64,000 nucleotides of DNA from Caenorhabditis elegans (lineage: Eukaryota > Nematoda > Chromadorea > Rhabditida > Rhabditidae). Under the pieces are notes generated by a model. It made no database searches. It saw nothing but the letters and a program-made list of their open reading frames with translations, and was not told the DNA's origin. Position numbers and translations under genes: made by a program. Below, piece after piece: positions 1 through 13,900 of this stretch (its first letter is position 1; the number at the start of each line of letters is the position of its first letter). Location: contig NC_003283.11 in the NCBI RefSeq assembly GCF_000002985.6, positions 8,804,001 to 8,868,000 of the forward strand. The letters run 5' to 3'.

Positions 1-381
1 GATCAATTGGTTTGTTTTTTCCTCAAACGTTTTTACATGATTTGAAAAATTGAAAAAGAGTCAACTTTTAAAACAATTTGTGTTAAAGAGCAAAATTTGT
101 GGAGAATCTCTTCGGGTAAACCTCCAACAATAAAATAATTCCAGTAGATTCTGTTTTCAAATTCTTAGGTTCCATAAATTATTTTTACCGTAATCACATG
201 ACACAACTTTGAAACAAATGGAAAACTATACACTTTGCAACGATTTGCCTCAATTCGATTTCCGTTCCCATAACAGTATTGCTTCTCGAACCGTAATTCA
301 ATTATAATCATAAGTTTTTTTTTAGTTTTTTCCACATTTCCGCCCACATAAAACACAGATACACCTCCATTTGTATTCAAT
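1..381. other. AT-rich upstream spacer
   Basis: No convincing gene is seen. The segment is AT-rich and precedes the small secreted peptide gene at 382. Short open frames here lack signal peptides, splice structure or recognisable motifs. It presumably holds the promoter and 5' leader of that gene, but no clear TATA box or acceptor could be fixed. Confidence 0.5.
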
Positions 382-594
382 ATGCGGTTCCAATTCAATC
401 TTCTTCTACTCTCTATTGTTCTATTTTCGCTTTTCACTGTTCCAGTGGATGCTTGCCGTAAAAGGAACAGAAAAGCTCAGTGTGAGACACTTTTGGATTG
501 TGAGCAGTTTTCAAATGGATTCAGAAAAGTTTATTGCGTCGACGGAGTTTGTAACTACGCGAGAAAGTTTCGAAGAGTTTCGTTCATAATATGA
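382..594 (+). CDS. Small secreted cysteine-containing peptide
   Basis: A 70-residue single-exon frame opens with a strong signal peptide. Residues 1-24 run from MRFQF through a leucine/isoleucine/phenylalanine-rich core to a likely cleavage after VDA. The mature part is short and basic with five cysteines at about residues 25, 34, 40, 52 and 57, ending in a CVDGVC-like motif and a basic tail. Such compact, Cys-containing secreted peptides are common in nematodes and may be neuropeptide-like, antimicrobial or toxin-like; I do not recognise the family. The ATG at 382 was chosen because it alone gives the signal peptide. An overlapping frame starting at 371 has no such property. An odd number of cysteines leaves one unpaired or in a dimer. 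Function is unknown. Confidence 0.55.
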   Translation: MRFQFNLLLLSIVLFSLFTVPVDACRKRNRKAQCETLLDCEQFSNGFRKVYCVDGVCNYARKFRRVSFII

Positions 595-1925
595 TTTTAT
601 TGTCAAAAGCTTGAATGAACAGTTTGATATATGTTTTCTTTTACCTTCAACCTAGCGTTTTTTTTAATTAGATTCATGATTAAACAAATAGGATTAACAA
701 AAAAAATTGTTTTCACTCTAAAAATTTTAGAACATTTTTTAGGATAGTCATTAAATTATTATTATTATAAACCTTATTTACTCCGTGTTTTGAATAGTCT
801 TACAACCCTTATTGTTCTATTAGTCAGTTTTTGATTTTCTTGCTTTCTTGCAAAACAAGTTAAATTATTATCAAAACCTTTATTATATCTTTACGTATAG
901 TTGTTGAAACACTTAAAATAGAGATAAAAGCTGCTATAGCAGGGTGCAACACTAATAGGAACTGCAATTTATGTGTTTTTTCCCAAAATATTCTAGATTC
1001 AAAGTAAATACATAATTTTCAGTCAAAAAGTTTGGAATTTAAAAATTGCACTAAATTCATTGTAATACTAAAATATAGACTATGTAATAAAAATGACCAA
1101 GCAATTTTTACAATTTCTTTATTGCTTTTTTTAAATGAATTTAGTGTAAATCTAGATGATCAATTGAGTGTACATTCCCAGATAACTCATTCTCCTCCTC
1201 TCTTCAGATGCTTTGAAGGTCCAACGTTTTTGTTTCAATGTGATTATCGCCACAAATAATGGGAAACAGCGAGAAACTCCATCTTTTCTTTTTCCCTCGT
1301 GAGTTGTTAGCTAATTCGATTTGTTTTTGAAAAGAAGAGCACAATTACTGTGTGGGTTGAATCTATAATAGCCGCGTCTGGCCAGTGATCACAAGGAGTA
1401 CTATTTGTTTAAAGAAATTTATTCAATAGATCTATTTAATGTGTAAGTATCAATAAAAATATAATTTTCTTTATAGAAATCAAAACAACACTAAAAGCAA
1501 CCCGTGGTCAATTTTTAAAAAATAAATTTTTGGAAATGGTAAGACAGAGAGATCAATTTGTACTGAACAGAGGCAATAGGGAATAATTTCTATTTGAACA
1601 TTTGATACAATTCAGAAAGACTGACTGCTATAAGAGGCTTTACCGGATAGATTTAAAAATAAAATTATGAATCAAAAAGTACTAATATTTCTACAAATTC
1701 CACAACCCATTGCAAATTCATCACCAGTTGGAGGATGCTTCATCTTCAGGGGGCATGTTTGTTCTTCCATTGGTGTTGATCGAGGGCCAACTGGACATGT
1801 TGGAAGAAGATGTTTTGGAAGAGACATTAAACGCTGGAAGTCATCATGGCAAGGTGCGCAGAAATGAGTTGTACCAAAACTGAAATGTTTAATTTACAGA
1901 TTTGTGAAATCATTTTTTCTATTAA
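595..1925. other. Spacer between peptide gene and rpm-1 3' end
   Basis: About 1.3 kb of AT-rich sequence. I see no gene with supporting motifs. The two frames longer than 60 codons (near 1032-1259 and 1667-1867) look like chance reading frames. The right end holds the rpm-1 polyadenylation region. Confidence 0.5.
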
Positions 1926-1931
1926 TTTATT
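1926..1931 (-). promoter_or_regulatory. Polyadenylation signal of rpm-1
   Basis: On the minus strand AATAAA lies 22 bases after the rpm-1 TGA stop (1953-1955). This spacing is typical of the very short 3'UTRs of nematode genes. Confidence 0.6.
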
Positions 1932-1952
1932 TTTTGAATAAAGTTCGTTATC

Positions 1953-4900
1953 TCACCAGAAATAAACAGCAATAGAGCAACAGAATCGGCATTTGTACTC
2001 CAGATATTCGACTCCATGTCTTGGGCAGACTTGAACTCCGCTTGTATCTGAACAACCACCACATAGTAATTCTTCAGGATTGAACTGCGAGCTATCTAAT
2101 GCCTGAAATTGGAACAATATTTTCAAAAATTAGTTCTGGGAAAAAACTCACGGCTTGACAACGACTTTCTCCACCAAAGTAGGCTTTCTTACACTTGTGA
2201 CACAAGACATACATATATCTATCAAGAGCATATTCCTCTGGTTGATTGTAAAACTCGGATCTTGGATCAGTTAGAGCTGGAGTTGTAAGGAGACCATCAT
2301 ATTCCAAACGCATTTTTGCTTTATCTACAACTTCTTGTCGAATTGTTTTCAATGGTTCGATAAGATCTTGTAATCCAGAATGTTCAATAGGTTGAATGCA
2401 CAATGGACACTGCATAAAACGGAAAACAATTCTTGGACCATTCCATCTTCTTTCCAAAATCATTCGAACACAATGGAAATGGAACATATGACCACATCCG
2501 AGGCGAATACATGGTGCTGCTCCAAGTCTTTCAGTGAAACAAATTACACAAACATCGTCTCCATCTTGAGCTGCATCTTCTCGTTTACAGGTCATACACG
2601 GAAGACATTCTTCTTCGTTTCGAATTCCACCACAGAAATGGTTGCAAGTATGCATTACTTGACACGCGGTTTTTGCATAATTAACACAATCCTCATGAGT
2701 ACAAGTTCCATCAAGACTCTGATCTTCCACTGGAACATTATTTCCACAGAACCGACATGTCATGGGATGGATGCCAAGAAATGCACTTGAACTTTGCATT
2801 GCCGGTTGTATGGAAGAAGTTGACGTGGGAAAGAGAGTGTCAGCGGCGACTTCTACCATTCCGTTGAGAGCTTCTCCGTGGAATAGAATCTAGAAAAAAA
2901 AATAGGTAAGTTTCAAATTTCGTAACACTTACTAAAAAGTTGAGGAACTTCATTCTCGCACATCCTTGATGAATATTGATATCATGTTGGGTACTCGATT
3001 GCACTAGATTTTTCACTCCGTGATTTCTATTCTTTTTATGCAAATGCATCACTGTGAAACATTCTTTGCACAGTGCCACATCACAATCCACACAGAACAC
3101 TTGTGCTACGGTATGTCCATCATCATGATTTTCACACAATAAAACCGGTTCCTGGTCCTCTTCATCTTGAACTGTCTTCCATCGTTCCGAAAGTTCCAAC
3201 CATGACTTGTCCTTGATTAGCGATAGTGATGAGATTGCTGTCCAAAAACGTTTTGAGCTAACCACAGCGACTGCTTTACTCTTTCCTCCAGTTGACAATG
3301 TTTCCGTGTAAGACACCGATTCAGGCATTTGTATCAAACTCAGAAGGCAATTGGCCAATTCACATTTTGTGGCATTTGACCATTCTGGCGTATATGTCCC
3401 ATTGCAAAGGTTTTCAACAAGTACTGCGGTTTGCCGTCCAATGTCCATATCGATTGATTTGTCAACTCGCCAATTTTGAGGCGCATTCAAGACAGATGAC
3501 TGAAAAATGGAAATTTGTTTAGACCTATCAAAAATTAACTTATTTTAAAGGAAAAACCTACACAAAGATGAACAGTAACAACTGTATGGGCTGCTTTGTC
3601 TCTCACTTGAAGTTGAATAACTTTTCCAACGACGACCAGAAGATTGCGAATAATTTTTGGTACCTCTACATTACTTGGAGTGAATGATGCAAAAATACAT
3701 TCCAAAGAATTGAGACATTGTCTTTGAACAACCACTGGGGAGAATATAAGAAGTTGAGTAATTGAAGTTAGAACTGAATTTCTTTGTCCAAAACTATCCA
3801 TATTGCCTCTTGAGTCACAAATCCTGACCAACAAACTCATCAATCCACAACAATACGAATAATTTCGCTTCGATTTATCACAAAGCAGCTCGACCTCTTT
3901 TTCCATCGCTTGAACAACTTGAGTGTACACGTAATTTTGAAGTGGATAAAGTTGAACTCTACTGAATAGTAAATCTATAACCCGTTCTCTTAGAGTATCA
4001 TCTTCGGATAGTTCGCCACAAAAGGCTTGAGATGATATTGCTTGGAAAAGTGCAAACGCGTCACGTTGAGTATCGCTGAAGAATAAATGATGGGAAGTAG
4101 ATGGAGCTAATCTCGGGGTTCCAGTAGTTTTTGCCGGGTAACCGAGAATCATCAGCTGCCTAATCCGAGATGCTGGGTTTGGTCCTTTGAATTGAATTTG
4201 AATGTGACTGATGTCTTTGATGCAACATTTCAACCATCCACAATATGCCTGAAAATTCAACATGAGATGAAACAATGTATGTATAATCAAAAACTCACGG
4301 ATTCAAGAGTCAAACTAGTCAGATCCTTTCTCCTACCGTCCTCGAGAATTGCTTTAAAAGCAATCGAACTGATTCGGTACCCTTCATCTCGGGCATTATC
4401 TATAAAAAGTGAGAGGATCTCGCCATGAGCACTTTCGTCAAGCTGAACTGATAGGGAACGGCTTCGATTCTTGTCCTGAAAAACGTATTTTTATGTTATG
4501 TTTCCAGTCATGAACTATAAATAATCTCACCTCCTCTCCGCTTTCCCAAAATGTTTCTCCACTTTCATCAGTCAAACAAATTACCATTGCTTGTCTGCTA
4601 CTCGCAGTGATATCCGCGAACTTCGTTATATCTTTCATCTCCTTCACAAATCGGTTATCGGAATCAAGAATTGAAGTGTCTGACAAAATACCACCGACAG
4701 TCCCAAGTATGTTGCATGTCAGAATCAGCAAATCTTGCTCTTGTGCAGTCAGTTGAAGTGTCCAAGACTTGAAGCATAACGATTTAAGTCTACCATCTAC
4801 TCCGGCAGATTGCAAAATAATCGAAACAGTATGGAGGAATGCGTGAAGTTGAGTGACCATGTCAGCAGCAATTGGACCGGCTAAAAAACAAAGTCTCCAT

Positions 4901-7900
4901 GGGTGAGGCAAAATGTTTGAGTTTTTCTTGGCAGAGAACATGTATTCAGCAAGTCGATTATAAGATGTCAACGTAGTTAGATACTGTAGAATGATATCAG
5001 ACACACTGTATTCAGATGAAACCATTCGAAGTAGCCAATTCCAGACACGAAATGCGTGAGAAAATGCAACAGCTCGACGAACAGATTGAACGCATGCAGA
5101 TTTAATTCTCTTCAGATCGTGGTGCTCTACGCAAAATGCTAGAACAGGACGTTTCAAAAGTGCAGAGGTTGATGGATTGGTGTTTGAGAATAACGTTCGA
5201 AGAGCAGCTGATGGAGACTGCAAGACTTCGGCAGGCTCGTTAATTGCTGAAGGACCAGGCCTGTTCAATGAAGCTGATTGATCTGCGCCTTGGTTTGGAG
5301 GCGACATGATCACGTTGACTTTTGGGCCGGGATCTGAGGAATATCCAAGTTTCATGTAAGAATTCTGATGAACGGAGTTGTTCGGAGGAACATCCAATCT
5401 TTTCTGTTGACTTCTGGGCATTGTTGAGGGGGTGCTCAAGTGAGTTGGGAAGAGATTAATGGTCCATCCAGATGTAGCTGTTGACGAACTCTGCAAACAT
5501 AAAAAAATGAAATTTCTTTTTTCACACTTACAAGGGAAGTCTTTGAGGGGGTCCGTAGATTTGGGGTTCTCATGCTAAAATTCCTACAGAAGAGTGTTAG
5601 TTATGATCTCTCCAAAAAATTTAGCTGCCCCGGTCAAGTTTCAGCAAAGTTATGACGTTTTTAAATTTCAGTTAAAAACACCATTGAAATCCACTGTCTT
5701 ACCATGCAATCCACGCAAATCTCAGCTTGCGTGACCACCGAAAATGTGACACCCACCACATTGAGTTGAAAAATGTCCTCGGTGGCCGAGTTGGGAGTGC
5801 GCGGGTCTGATAAGATTTAAGCTTTGGTTCGATTCCTTCTATTTTTGAAATATTTTTGTAAGTTGAATAAAGTTGTAAAACAACTCATTCAAACATTTTT
5901 GCGCATTTTTAAAGTGATTTTATTCTTATTCGGGAACCTAGAATCATTGTCCGCACTTTTTAGAAATTTTTATTTTTTTCATTTTTACTCAAAATTTCTT
6001 GATCAACTCCAAGCAAAAAAATAAAAAAATTTCATTTTTCTAAACAATTATGAAATTGCTATGTTGTTGTTCAGAAATGTATGAAACGTACATTACACAA
6101 GTTTTAACTCTCTATTCGCAAGTAAACCGTCGAAATGATCTACATCTCACGAACTTTGTGCAAAATATTTAACCAACTTTGAAGTTGCATAACTTCGTTG
6201 AGATAAATTATTTTGAAAAATGATCACCCAACAAAATGTTTGTTGAATAACAGTGAACAAAGTTTTAGTTATAAACTTTTTGATACCTCCAGCTACAAAG
6301 AAGAAAACAAGGTTGGCATTTGGCTAGTTTTTCTATTAACATTGTGTTTTGGAAAACGGTCACAACTTTTTGGTGGCTGAAGGTATCAAAAAGTTTATAA
6401 CTAAAACTTTGTTCACTGTTATTCAACAAACATTTTGTTAGTTGATCATTTTTCAAAATAATTTATCTCAACGAAGTTATGCAACTTCAAAGTTGGTTAA
6501 ATATTTTGCACAAAGTTCGTGAGATGTAGATCATTTCGACGGTTTACTTGCGAATAGAGAGTTAAAACTTGTGTAATGTACGTTTCATACATTTCTGAAC
6601 AACAACATAGCAATTTCATAATTGTTTAGAAAAATGAAATTTTTTGATTTTTTTGCTTGGAGTTGATCAAGAAATTTTGAGCAAAAATGAAAAAAATAAA
6701 AATTTCCAAAAAGTGCGGACAATGATTCTAGGTTCCCGAATAAAAATAAAATCACTTTAAAAATGCGCAAAAATGTTTGAATGAGTTGTTTTACAATTTT
6801 ATTCAACTTACAAAAATATTTCAAAAATAGAAGGAATCGAACCAAAGCTTAAATCTTATCAGACGCGCGCACTCCCAACTCGGCCACCGAGGACATTTTT
6901 CAACTCAATGTGGTGGGTGTCACATTTTCGGTGGTCACGCAAGCTGAGATTTGCGTGGATTGCATGGTAAGACAGTGGATTTCAATGGTGTTTTTAACTG
7001 AAATTTCAAAACGTCATAACTTTGCTGAAACTTGACCGGGACAGCTAAATTTTTTGGAGAGATCATAACTAACACTCTTCTATCGGAATTTCAATATGAG
7101 AACCCCAAATCTACGGACCCCTCAAAGACTTCTCTTGTTAAGTTTTTGAATACTGCTAATAATTGTTTTGAAATTCGTTTAACAAACTTACATTTGATTC
7201 TGTTTGTAATCTACTATTCAAATCCAACAGGAACATTGCATTTTGCCGAATAATAACCTCCGGTCTAGCATCTGATGCTGATGTTGAAAATCTAAACTCT
7301 CTCCATCTTCTTGTTCTTTCTTGATGGTGCCCAGCTGGTGTTTTCTTGAGATATTGAGATCGACAGGTATTACATAACAAATACCAAGGAGACTGTCCTC
7401 TACCACCAGCTCCACACTCTCCAGACCACCCAGTGGTGAACTTTCCATTTGAGTTGTAACCATATCCAAGACAATCTCCTCCACAACCAGGATGTGCCAT
7501 TCGGAGATGAACAGTCAATGGAACAGTAATGTTTGCATCACAAAGTTCACATCCACCGCTTCGTGATGGTGGCTTCACAGTTTCTGCACGCATGGCTTTG
7601 TTTGAAACTGGGGGCATTATCAAATGCTGCTCTACACTGGTTTCCACGACTTCACATATTTCTCTCCAAATTTTCACTATTGGTTGGAGAGCTGCAGGAG
7701 CATTAGTACACGACGGAATTTCACAGGACTGCCAGATCTGAAATTATTTTTTTATTTAATTGTAAGGAAACAACGTTTACTTTACTCACATTATGAAGGT
7801 TTTGATGAAATCTCAAATATGCTGCTGCTGCCATTAAATCCTTAACTAAATGTTCGTGCCATACAAATGCTGCAAATACTGCTCGAATACAATCAGCAAC

Positions 7901-10900
7901 TGATGGTGTCAAAGCATTTGGAAGCCTTGTCTTCTTTCGTTCAATCGGCCTTTCCAAGTCTTCTTCATCATTGCCATTTGTCGAAAAGCTCAGTGACGTT
8001 TCAGAAGATGGGTCATTCTTTTGGAGCACATACTTCTCAACGCCAGTGAGTTTTATCCAGACTCCATGACGATTTGCTAACCAGCCACTGCTCATCAAAT
8101 CACAAGGTCCAATAATTTTCTCACCGTCAATCATTGAATGAGGTGCAGGAGTGGAATATACTTGAAGAACATCATTTGGTGATAAAATATATGTTTCCTT
8201 TGCATCAATTGAAACACTATGATGCTTACTTCCATTCGATTCTTTTTCAATTTCCTTGCGTCTTAACTTCACAGCTTTCTCTCGATCTGTATCAGCTTTC
8301 AGTGGAATTAATTCTCGTTGAAGTGGTCTGTGATAAGCAAGACACCAAACTTGGCCAACTCCTTGGTTGCATCCATACAGTAACGCTGTTTCGTCCGTAA
8401 GCCGAATCCATTTTCCATCATCATTGTCCATTTCTTCAATAAACTCCACCAAAGCTCCACGTGGTATAACACCCACTGATGTTGATGCTAACGTTGTTCC
8501 TAATCGCATTCGTATTCCTGAGAAATCACTTGAAAACGGAATGGAAACAGTTCTCGCTACAGTCATCTGTGCACCACGTCGGCTTCCACTTGGCTTCGTA
8601 ATTGTCCCTTTGCCAGCTCGATGAGGCCGTTCAGTTACTTCAACAGTGTAGGTATGGGAAATATCAGATCCGTCAACTTTGCATTCAATCCGGTATTTGC
8701 CAGCAGTAGTGGGAGTCCAAGTACCAGAGAACAAGGAAGAATCAGATGATTTTAAAGGAACCCGATCTTTGACAAGTTCTTCTATCATGAATCCCAATCG
8801 AATCTCCTCCACGGAATAATTTGCATATGCAGGCATTGCAGCAATATTCATATACCTTGTGTGATTAACGATAATCGGTTGGAATGGATTCTGGTGGATT
8901 AAAAGTGAGGACGGAAGGTTTCCAATGTGCAGGTTTTGATGGATAGTGGAACTAGGATTCCTGTGCCCAAGCGAGGCAAATACTTCAACTTGAAGCTTCG
9001 GGCAGTCAACTTCTCGATCATATTGATCCTTGCATAGAAGTTTCAAAGTAACTGCCTTTCCAACAATCAAGTCGTCGTGAGATAAGGATAGCTGACATTT
9101 TGAAGCATCAACAACAGATCCAGTAGGAAGCCACTTTGCTAAAAATCCAGCAGATGTTGATGTATGTCCAGAAAGAAATTCTCGTAAGAACTGAAGATCA
9201 GCAGATTGTGCTGGAGGTGGTTGTCCCTTTGTACACAGCTCACTGAGAGTTGGTGAATGACTCAAGCTAAGACCTTTTTTCAGAAGACTTCCGTGTTTCT
9301 CAAATAGATGACGAGTGTCGTCTTCAGCTGTGCTCAAATGTTCAATGTTGCTCGGATTGATCGGTAATTGTGTCATTATTCGACAAGCATTAGCTGACAA
9401 CCAAACGAGATCTTGTTCCAGTCGCATAGTAGAATCATTGTAACCAACTAAATATCCGGTTACTGTCACGTGGTAACCGAACATCTGTTCAGAAGTTGCA
9501 CCTTCAACAGCAGAAGATGCATCCAAAACAAACATCAGACAGTTTCCAGGCAATATCATTGGATAGGACGGCCATTCGCTCCCATAACAACGTTCAATTG
9601 GCATGTAAGAATGCTCATCGATTTTGAGATAAATTGTCAGTTGATCATCAAATTGTGCAGTTTGACAATCCGGTGAAAATCGGACACAAATGTAATCAGC
9701 TTCCTCGAACAACAAAACCATTGAGCTTGATGTATTTGGTTTGTATGGATGTTGACTCTCAACCACAGTTGTCACAATTCCAGAATATGGTGTATCACAG
9801 CCACTGTCATCTGAATCGTATGAATGGAAAACCTGAAAAAAAAACAAAAATTTTTAATGCAAATATTATTTTTTAAACTCACTCTTTCAACTCCGTTCAA
9901 ATTTGAAACCATTGGGATCAACTGTTCCATTGTTGACATCATCTCTAAAGCTTTATCTGGGAATCTTTCCATGTATACCATGACATGAGGATTTATATGA
10001 GACATCAAATGTTGACAGCATGCAGGAAGTGCTCCACCTTCTGTTATTGCGGCACCAATTTTGTTAGCCATCAATCGAAGAAGTAGAGTGAATGTATCAT
10101 AAATTGTTTCTTGTTTTATTTGAAGACTGTTTGATTGATCAAGGATTGAATATATCAAGTATGGTAGTTGTCCGCGTTGAACTGTTGTTCCATTTTGGCT
10201 CATTGAGCATCCTGAGAAAAACAAGCGGGCTCCATTGAGTAGATGCACTTGAGTGACTCCACCTTCTCCGCAGAATGTCTTTGTATTTTTCATCATGTTA
10301 ACTTTGACAGCGTAAGTGACACCTGGAGAAAGAAGTACATATTCTGGAAATCTAACAATTCCAACTTCTTTTTCTTCAGACGACATTTCAGCAGTAACCC
10401 GAAGAAGGCATGTCCATTTTTCAGATGAATCTGGAGACAACATCATTATTTCTCCAACGAAATTCCGTCGGTCTGGTTCAGTTGGAAGATATATTCCAAA
10501 ACCGTGTAATTTTATCCCTTCGGAGTCCACTCTAAAAGCAATTGCATCTGCACATCCATCAGACATATCCCAAGTAGGTTGTGCACTTCTTCTTCTGAAC
10601 CTCGACGAAGTTTGATGTACTACTGGTCCCATAAGAGTATCATCTGTCGGAATGGCAAGATCTCTCGATACCTTGACCAAAATGGCCTCAGCCAAACTTG
10701 ACGTGTTTTCGTACGCATTTCTCATAAAAGTTTGATCGTAAAGAAATCGAAGAATATTTGGAAATGAAGTGAGAGACGCGAGTGTTTCTTTCTCACAATT
10801 GAAATGTTTCAGAAGAAGTGATGACAGCATTGGAAATCTTTCAGTTGTGGTAGTCGAGCATAGAAGTTGATGAGCAAACCGTTCAATTTTAGCAAGGGAT

Positions 10901-13900
10901 CCAATAATTGCAGATGTTAGGATCAAAGCTTCATGATTTCCTTTGTTCATGACAGCGATAAGATGAGCATTCATGAGACTTCTTGATCCCATAAAGCAGT
11001 GAGAAAGAGAAATGAATAGCTTAACCGCTTCCGACACACACTTCATCAGAGTATACCCTTCTTCAACAACCTTTTCTTCTTTTTTAATTAATGGACGATT
11101 TTCATATCCAGTCATATCGGTTGAAAAGAAGAATTCTAAGAGCATTGAGTGCAGATTTACCAACTTATTAGCAAAATCAATTCCTGGTTCATCATGACAT
11201 CCCTTCTCTTTGTACACTGTTCTTACGAATCTTGATATAAGCTTCATGCTTAAAATAGCAACAAATCCTGCTCTTTCCTGACTCCATTGATTTTCAGCAC
11301 TTCCTTCAACTTGATTGTTTGTATCTTCATCAATTTGAACGCGTTGTAAAGCCCACTCCAAAAGTATCAGCAAATTACCAATTCCTTCCGCTGTGACATT
11401 TTTCAGTGCAGCAGGTGAAAAGAGATTTGACATGTCTCTACTGATTGACAGCTGTTTATTCGAATCCGATTCGTCACGACTTTCAGATCCACCGACAATT
11501 TGATAATACAGCTCCGGAATCTGTCCAACATCTACGTCAGTTCCATTGTTTGACACAGCAGATTTTCGAAACTGAAATGTTACTCCATCGCACTCGACAT
11601 GACGTTTTCCATTTGCTCCACAATCAGAAGAAGGACCACTTATCTTTGCACTGACTACATGCCAATGATTTGGTTGAATAACTATTGGTTGTGAGAATAA
11701 AAGAGTTGCAGTCTCATGTGCTCCACAATCATAAACTGTTTCATCAGTCTCAGTGATCTGCTCCACATATAACTCATCAGCTTCTGTTCCAATTTGTCGA
11801 TATAACTTGAGCTTCGATATGTATTCTCCTCGTCCTCCATACAGCCCAACTCCTACTAATCGAATTTCCTTGGAGACTTTAAATTGGATAGCTTCAACAG
11901 AATTTGCCGAGTATCCCCAACCACCTCCCGTACCATCAAATCGATTTGCAACTGAATAACCATCCATAATTGTTTTCTCGTGATCCTGTTCTCGTTCCCC
12001 ATGTTTTTCCTTCCAGAATTCAGATAAATTGATAACATTTGCTGAGAATGTTGCTGATAAAAGTTGCATTCCAAGACTCATCGAAGTTGCATAAGCAGGA
12101 CTGTCGTACACTTGGACAGCAAATTCGGCACCAGCTAGGAAAGTTAGGGAATCAAATGCATCGCCCACAGATTTTTCAGATTTTTTGAAAATGTCATATC
12201 CTTTGATTTCCATTTCTGCTGAATTGTAATACCACAGCATGTCATACTTCGGATCAGTGGCCCATGATGTATACCAACATTTGTAATCGCTCGCATGATG
12301 TTCAAAAACATTCAACTTTCGTCTTATTACAATGTAGTCTTTACCAACTTCTCTTGGGAAAATGAAAATATTCGTTTTGTTTGCAACAATTTGAGCTTTC
12401 AGAATATTATCAGAAGATAATAAAGCTGTATGACTATGGATGATTGAAGAATCACCATCGGCTCCGATCCATCCAGCGAATGCATTGAATCCAGGACCAA
12501 AACCAGAAACTTTTTCAGGGATCGCATTCCATCCAGCTTTCTCGCCAGCTGGTCGTGCTAGCTGACCTTTTCCAAATGCACCAAATGTGAAAACGCTTCC
12601 ATCATTTGCCCTCAAAATTGTGTGATTTGAACCAGCGGCAACTTGGACTATAACTGTATCAGATGGAAGAATGACTTGCTGCGGAGTGTTTTTGCTAAGT
12701 GTATCTCCAACTCCTAATTGGCCATGGCAGTTGGATCCAAAAGTGAAAACTCTTCGATCAGATGCAAGAAGTACTGTATGAAAATTTCCACAGCTTACGC
12801 TTGAAACTTTTACATCATGAGGTCCTTGACTTAAAATTACACGTGACGGATGTAGAGTACTTCTTTGAGGAGCAGCTGTTGAACTGAATTGCACATGCTG
12901 AGCTCTACCAGGCTGTGCTGGTTCTGTAACCTCTCCACATGGTCTGCAAAGTCCACATCGAAGGCATGTTGACTCTCCAACACCGCAATGACACATGGTT
13001 CCCTTTGGTCGAGGAACTCTTCCACATGCTACTCCTCGTGCGGAGCAAAGCCCGCATTGAGCACATACCGAGGGTGTGTCAGTTAGCCACGTGTGTTCTC
13101 CGATAGGACAAATCTGATACTCTTGACGACCGGAATGTCTTGGAGAAGACGTGGTTGAAGTTGATTCAACTCTTCCACATTGATTCATATTGTTCAATCC
13201 CCATGTAAAAAGATGGCCATTTCGAGTCACAGCAACACCGTGAGATTTTCCAAGCGCTAATGAAGAAATCATCACATTATCCAGTCCATTTAACATTTGA
13301 CTTGAAACATTCACTCTCATTGTATGAAGTCCTCCCATGAAAATCTTTCCATTTTCAGATACATATCCATAGACATGACCAGAGGCGCAAACATGAACAA
13401 TTTTCCGGCGATTAGATGGAACAAGTCGACGTAGTCTTCCATTTCTTTTCTTATCGTCTACACTTGCAATCCAACCATGCCCTGCACCAGAACGAAACAT
13501 TATTGTATCAATTCCAACAGAAATTTGAACTATTGGCTCGGGAAGACACAGTTCCATCCAGTTGTTCCCAGTTTCAAATAATCCGAACCTTGTCCCGTTT
13601 CCAGCGTAGTACACTTTTCCAGAGCGAGCTTGAATGAATGCCATTTCTCGAGTGAAGTGAAGATCAACAGTTTGAGCTGAAAATTGATATGTTCAAATTT
13701 CCATGTAAACAAAACTACTATTCTTACGATGAAGGTTTGCAGGTAGAAATTCGGGGAGTTGGTGAGGAACTTGAAGATCTCCTTGAATCGTGAACTTCAC
13801 ATCAGTGAGTCGATGACTTCTTCGTGATGATGGCTCATTGGAAGGGGAAAATGAATCATTTAGTTGAATTGTCTGAAATATGTTATTTATAAACTTTTTT

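Larger units (their letters stand above)
5531..7137. mobile_element. Fold-back (palindromic) element in an rpm-1 intron
   Basis: Two arms of roughly 750 bp are near-perfect reverse complements around a centre at about 6334, with a loop of about 95 bp (6288-6383). Ends are CAAGGGAAGTC and GACTTCTCTTG, each flanked by TTA (5528-5530 and 7138-7140), consistent with a 3-bp target duplication. The element sits wholly inside the rpm-1 intron 5491-7191, between intact GT and AG sites, so it should be removed by splicing. Small open frames (5824-6024 and its mirror 6585-6845) are the same arm read twice, not a transposase. This looks like a non-autonomous fold-back DNA transposon or an inverted dimer of a SINE-like unit. 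The transcript could form a very long hairpin. Confidence 0.85.

Noticed and set aside
5783-5836. Functional tRNA gene
   Set aside because: A- and B-boxes are present but no paired acceptor stem or proper anticodon arm could be built.
5824-6024. Hydrophobic 66-codon frame repeated at 6585-6845
   Set aside because: Both are the two arms of one palindrome read on opposite strands. The sequence downstream of the tRNA-like box is AT-rich and the frame has no start conservation beyond the repeat.
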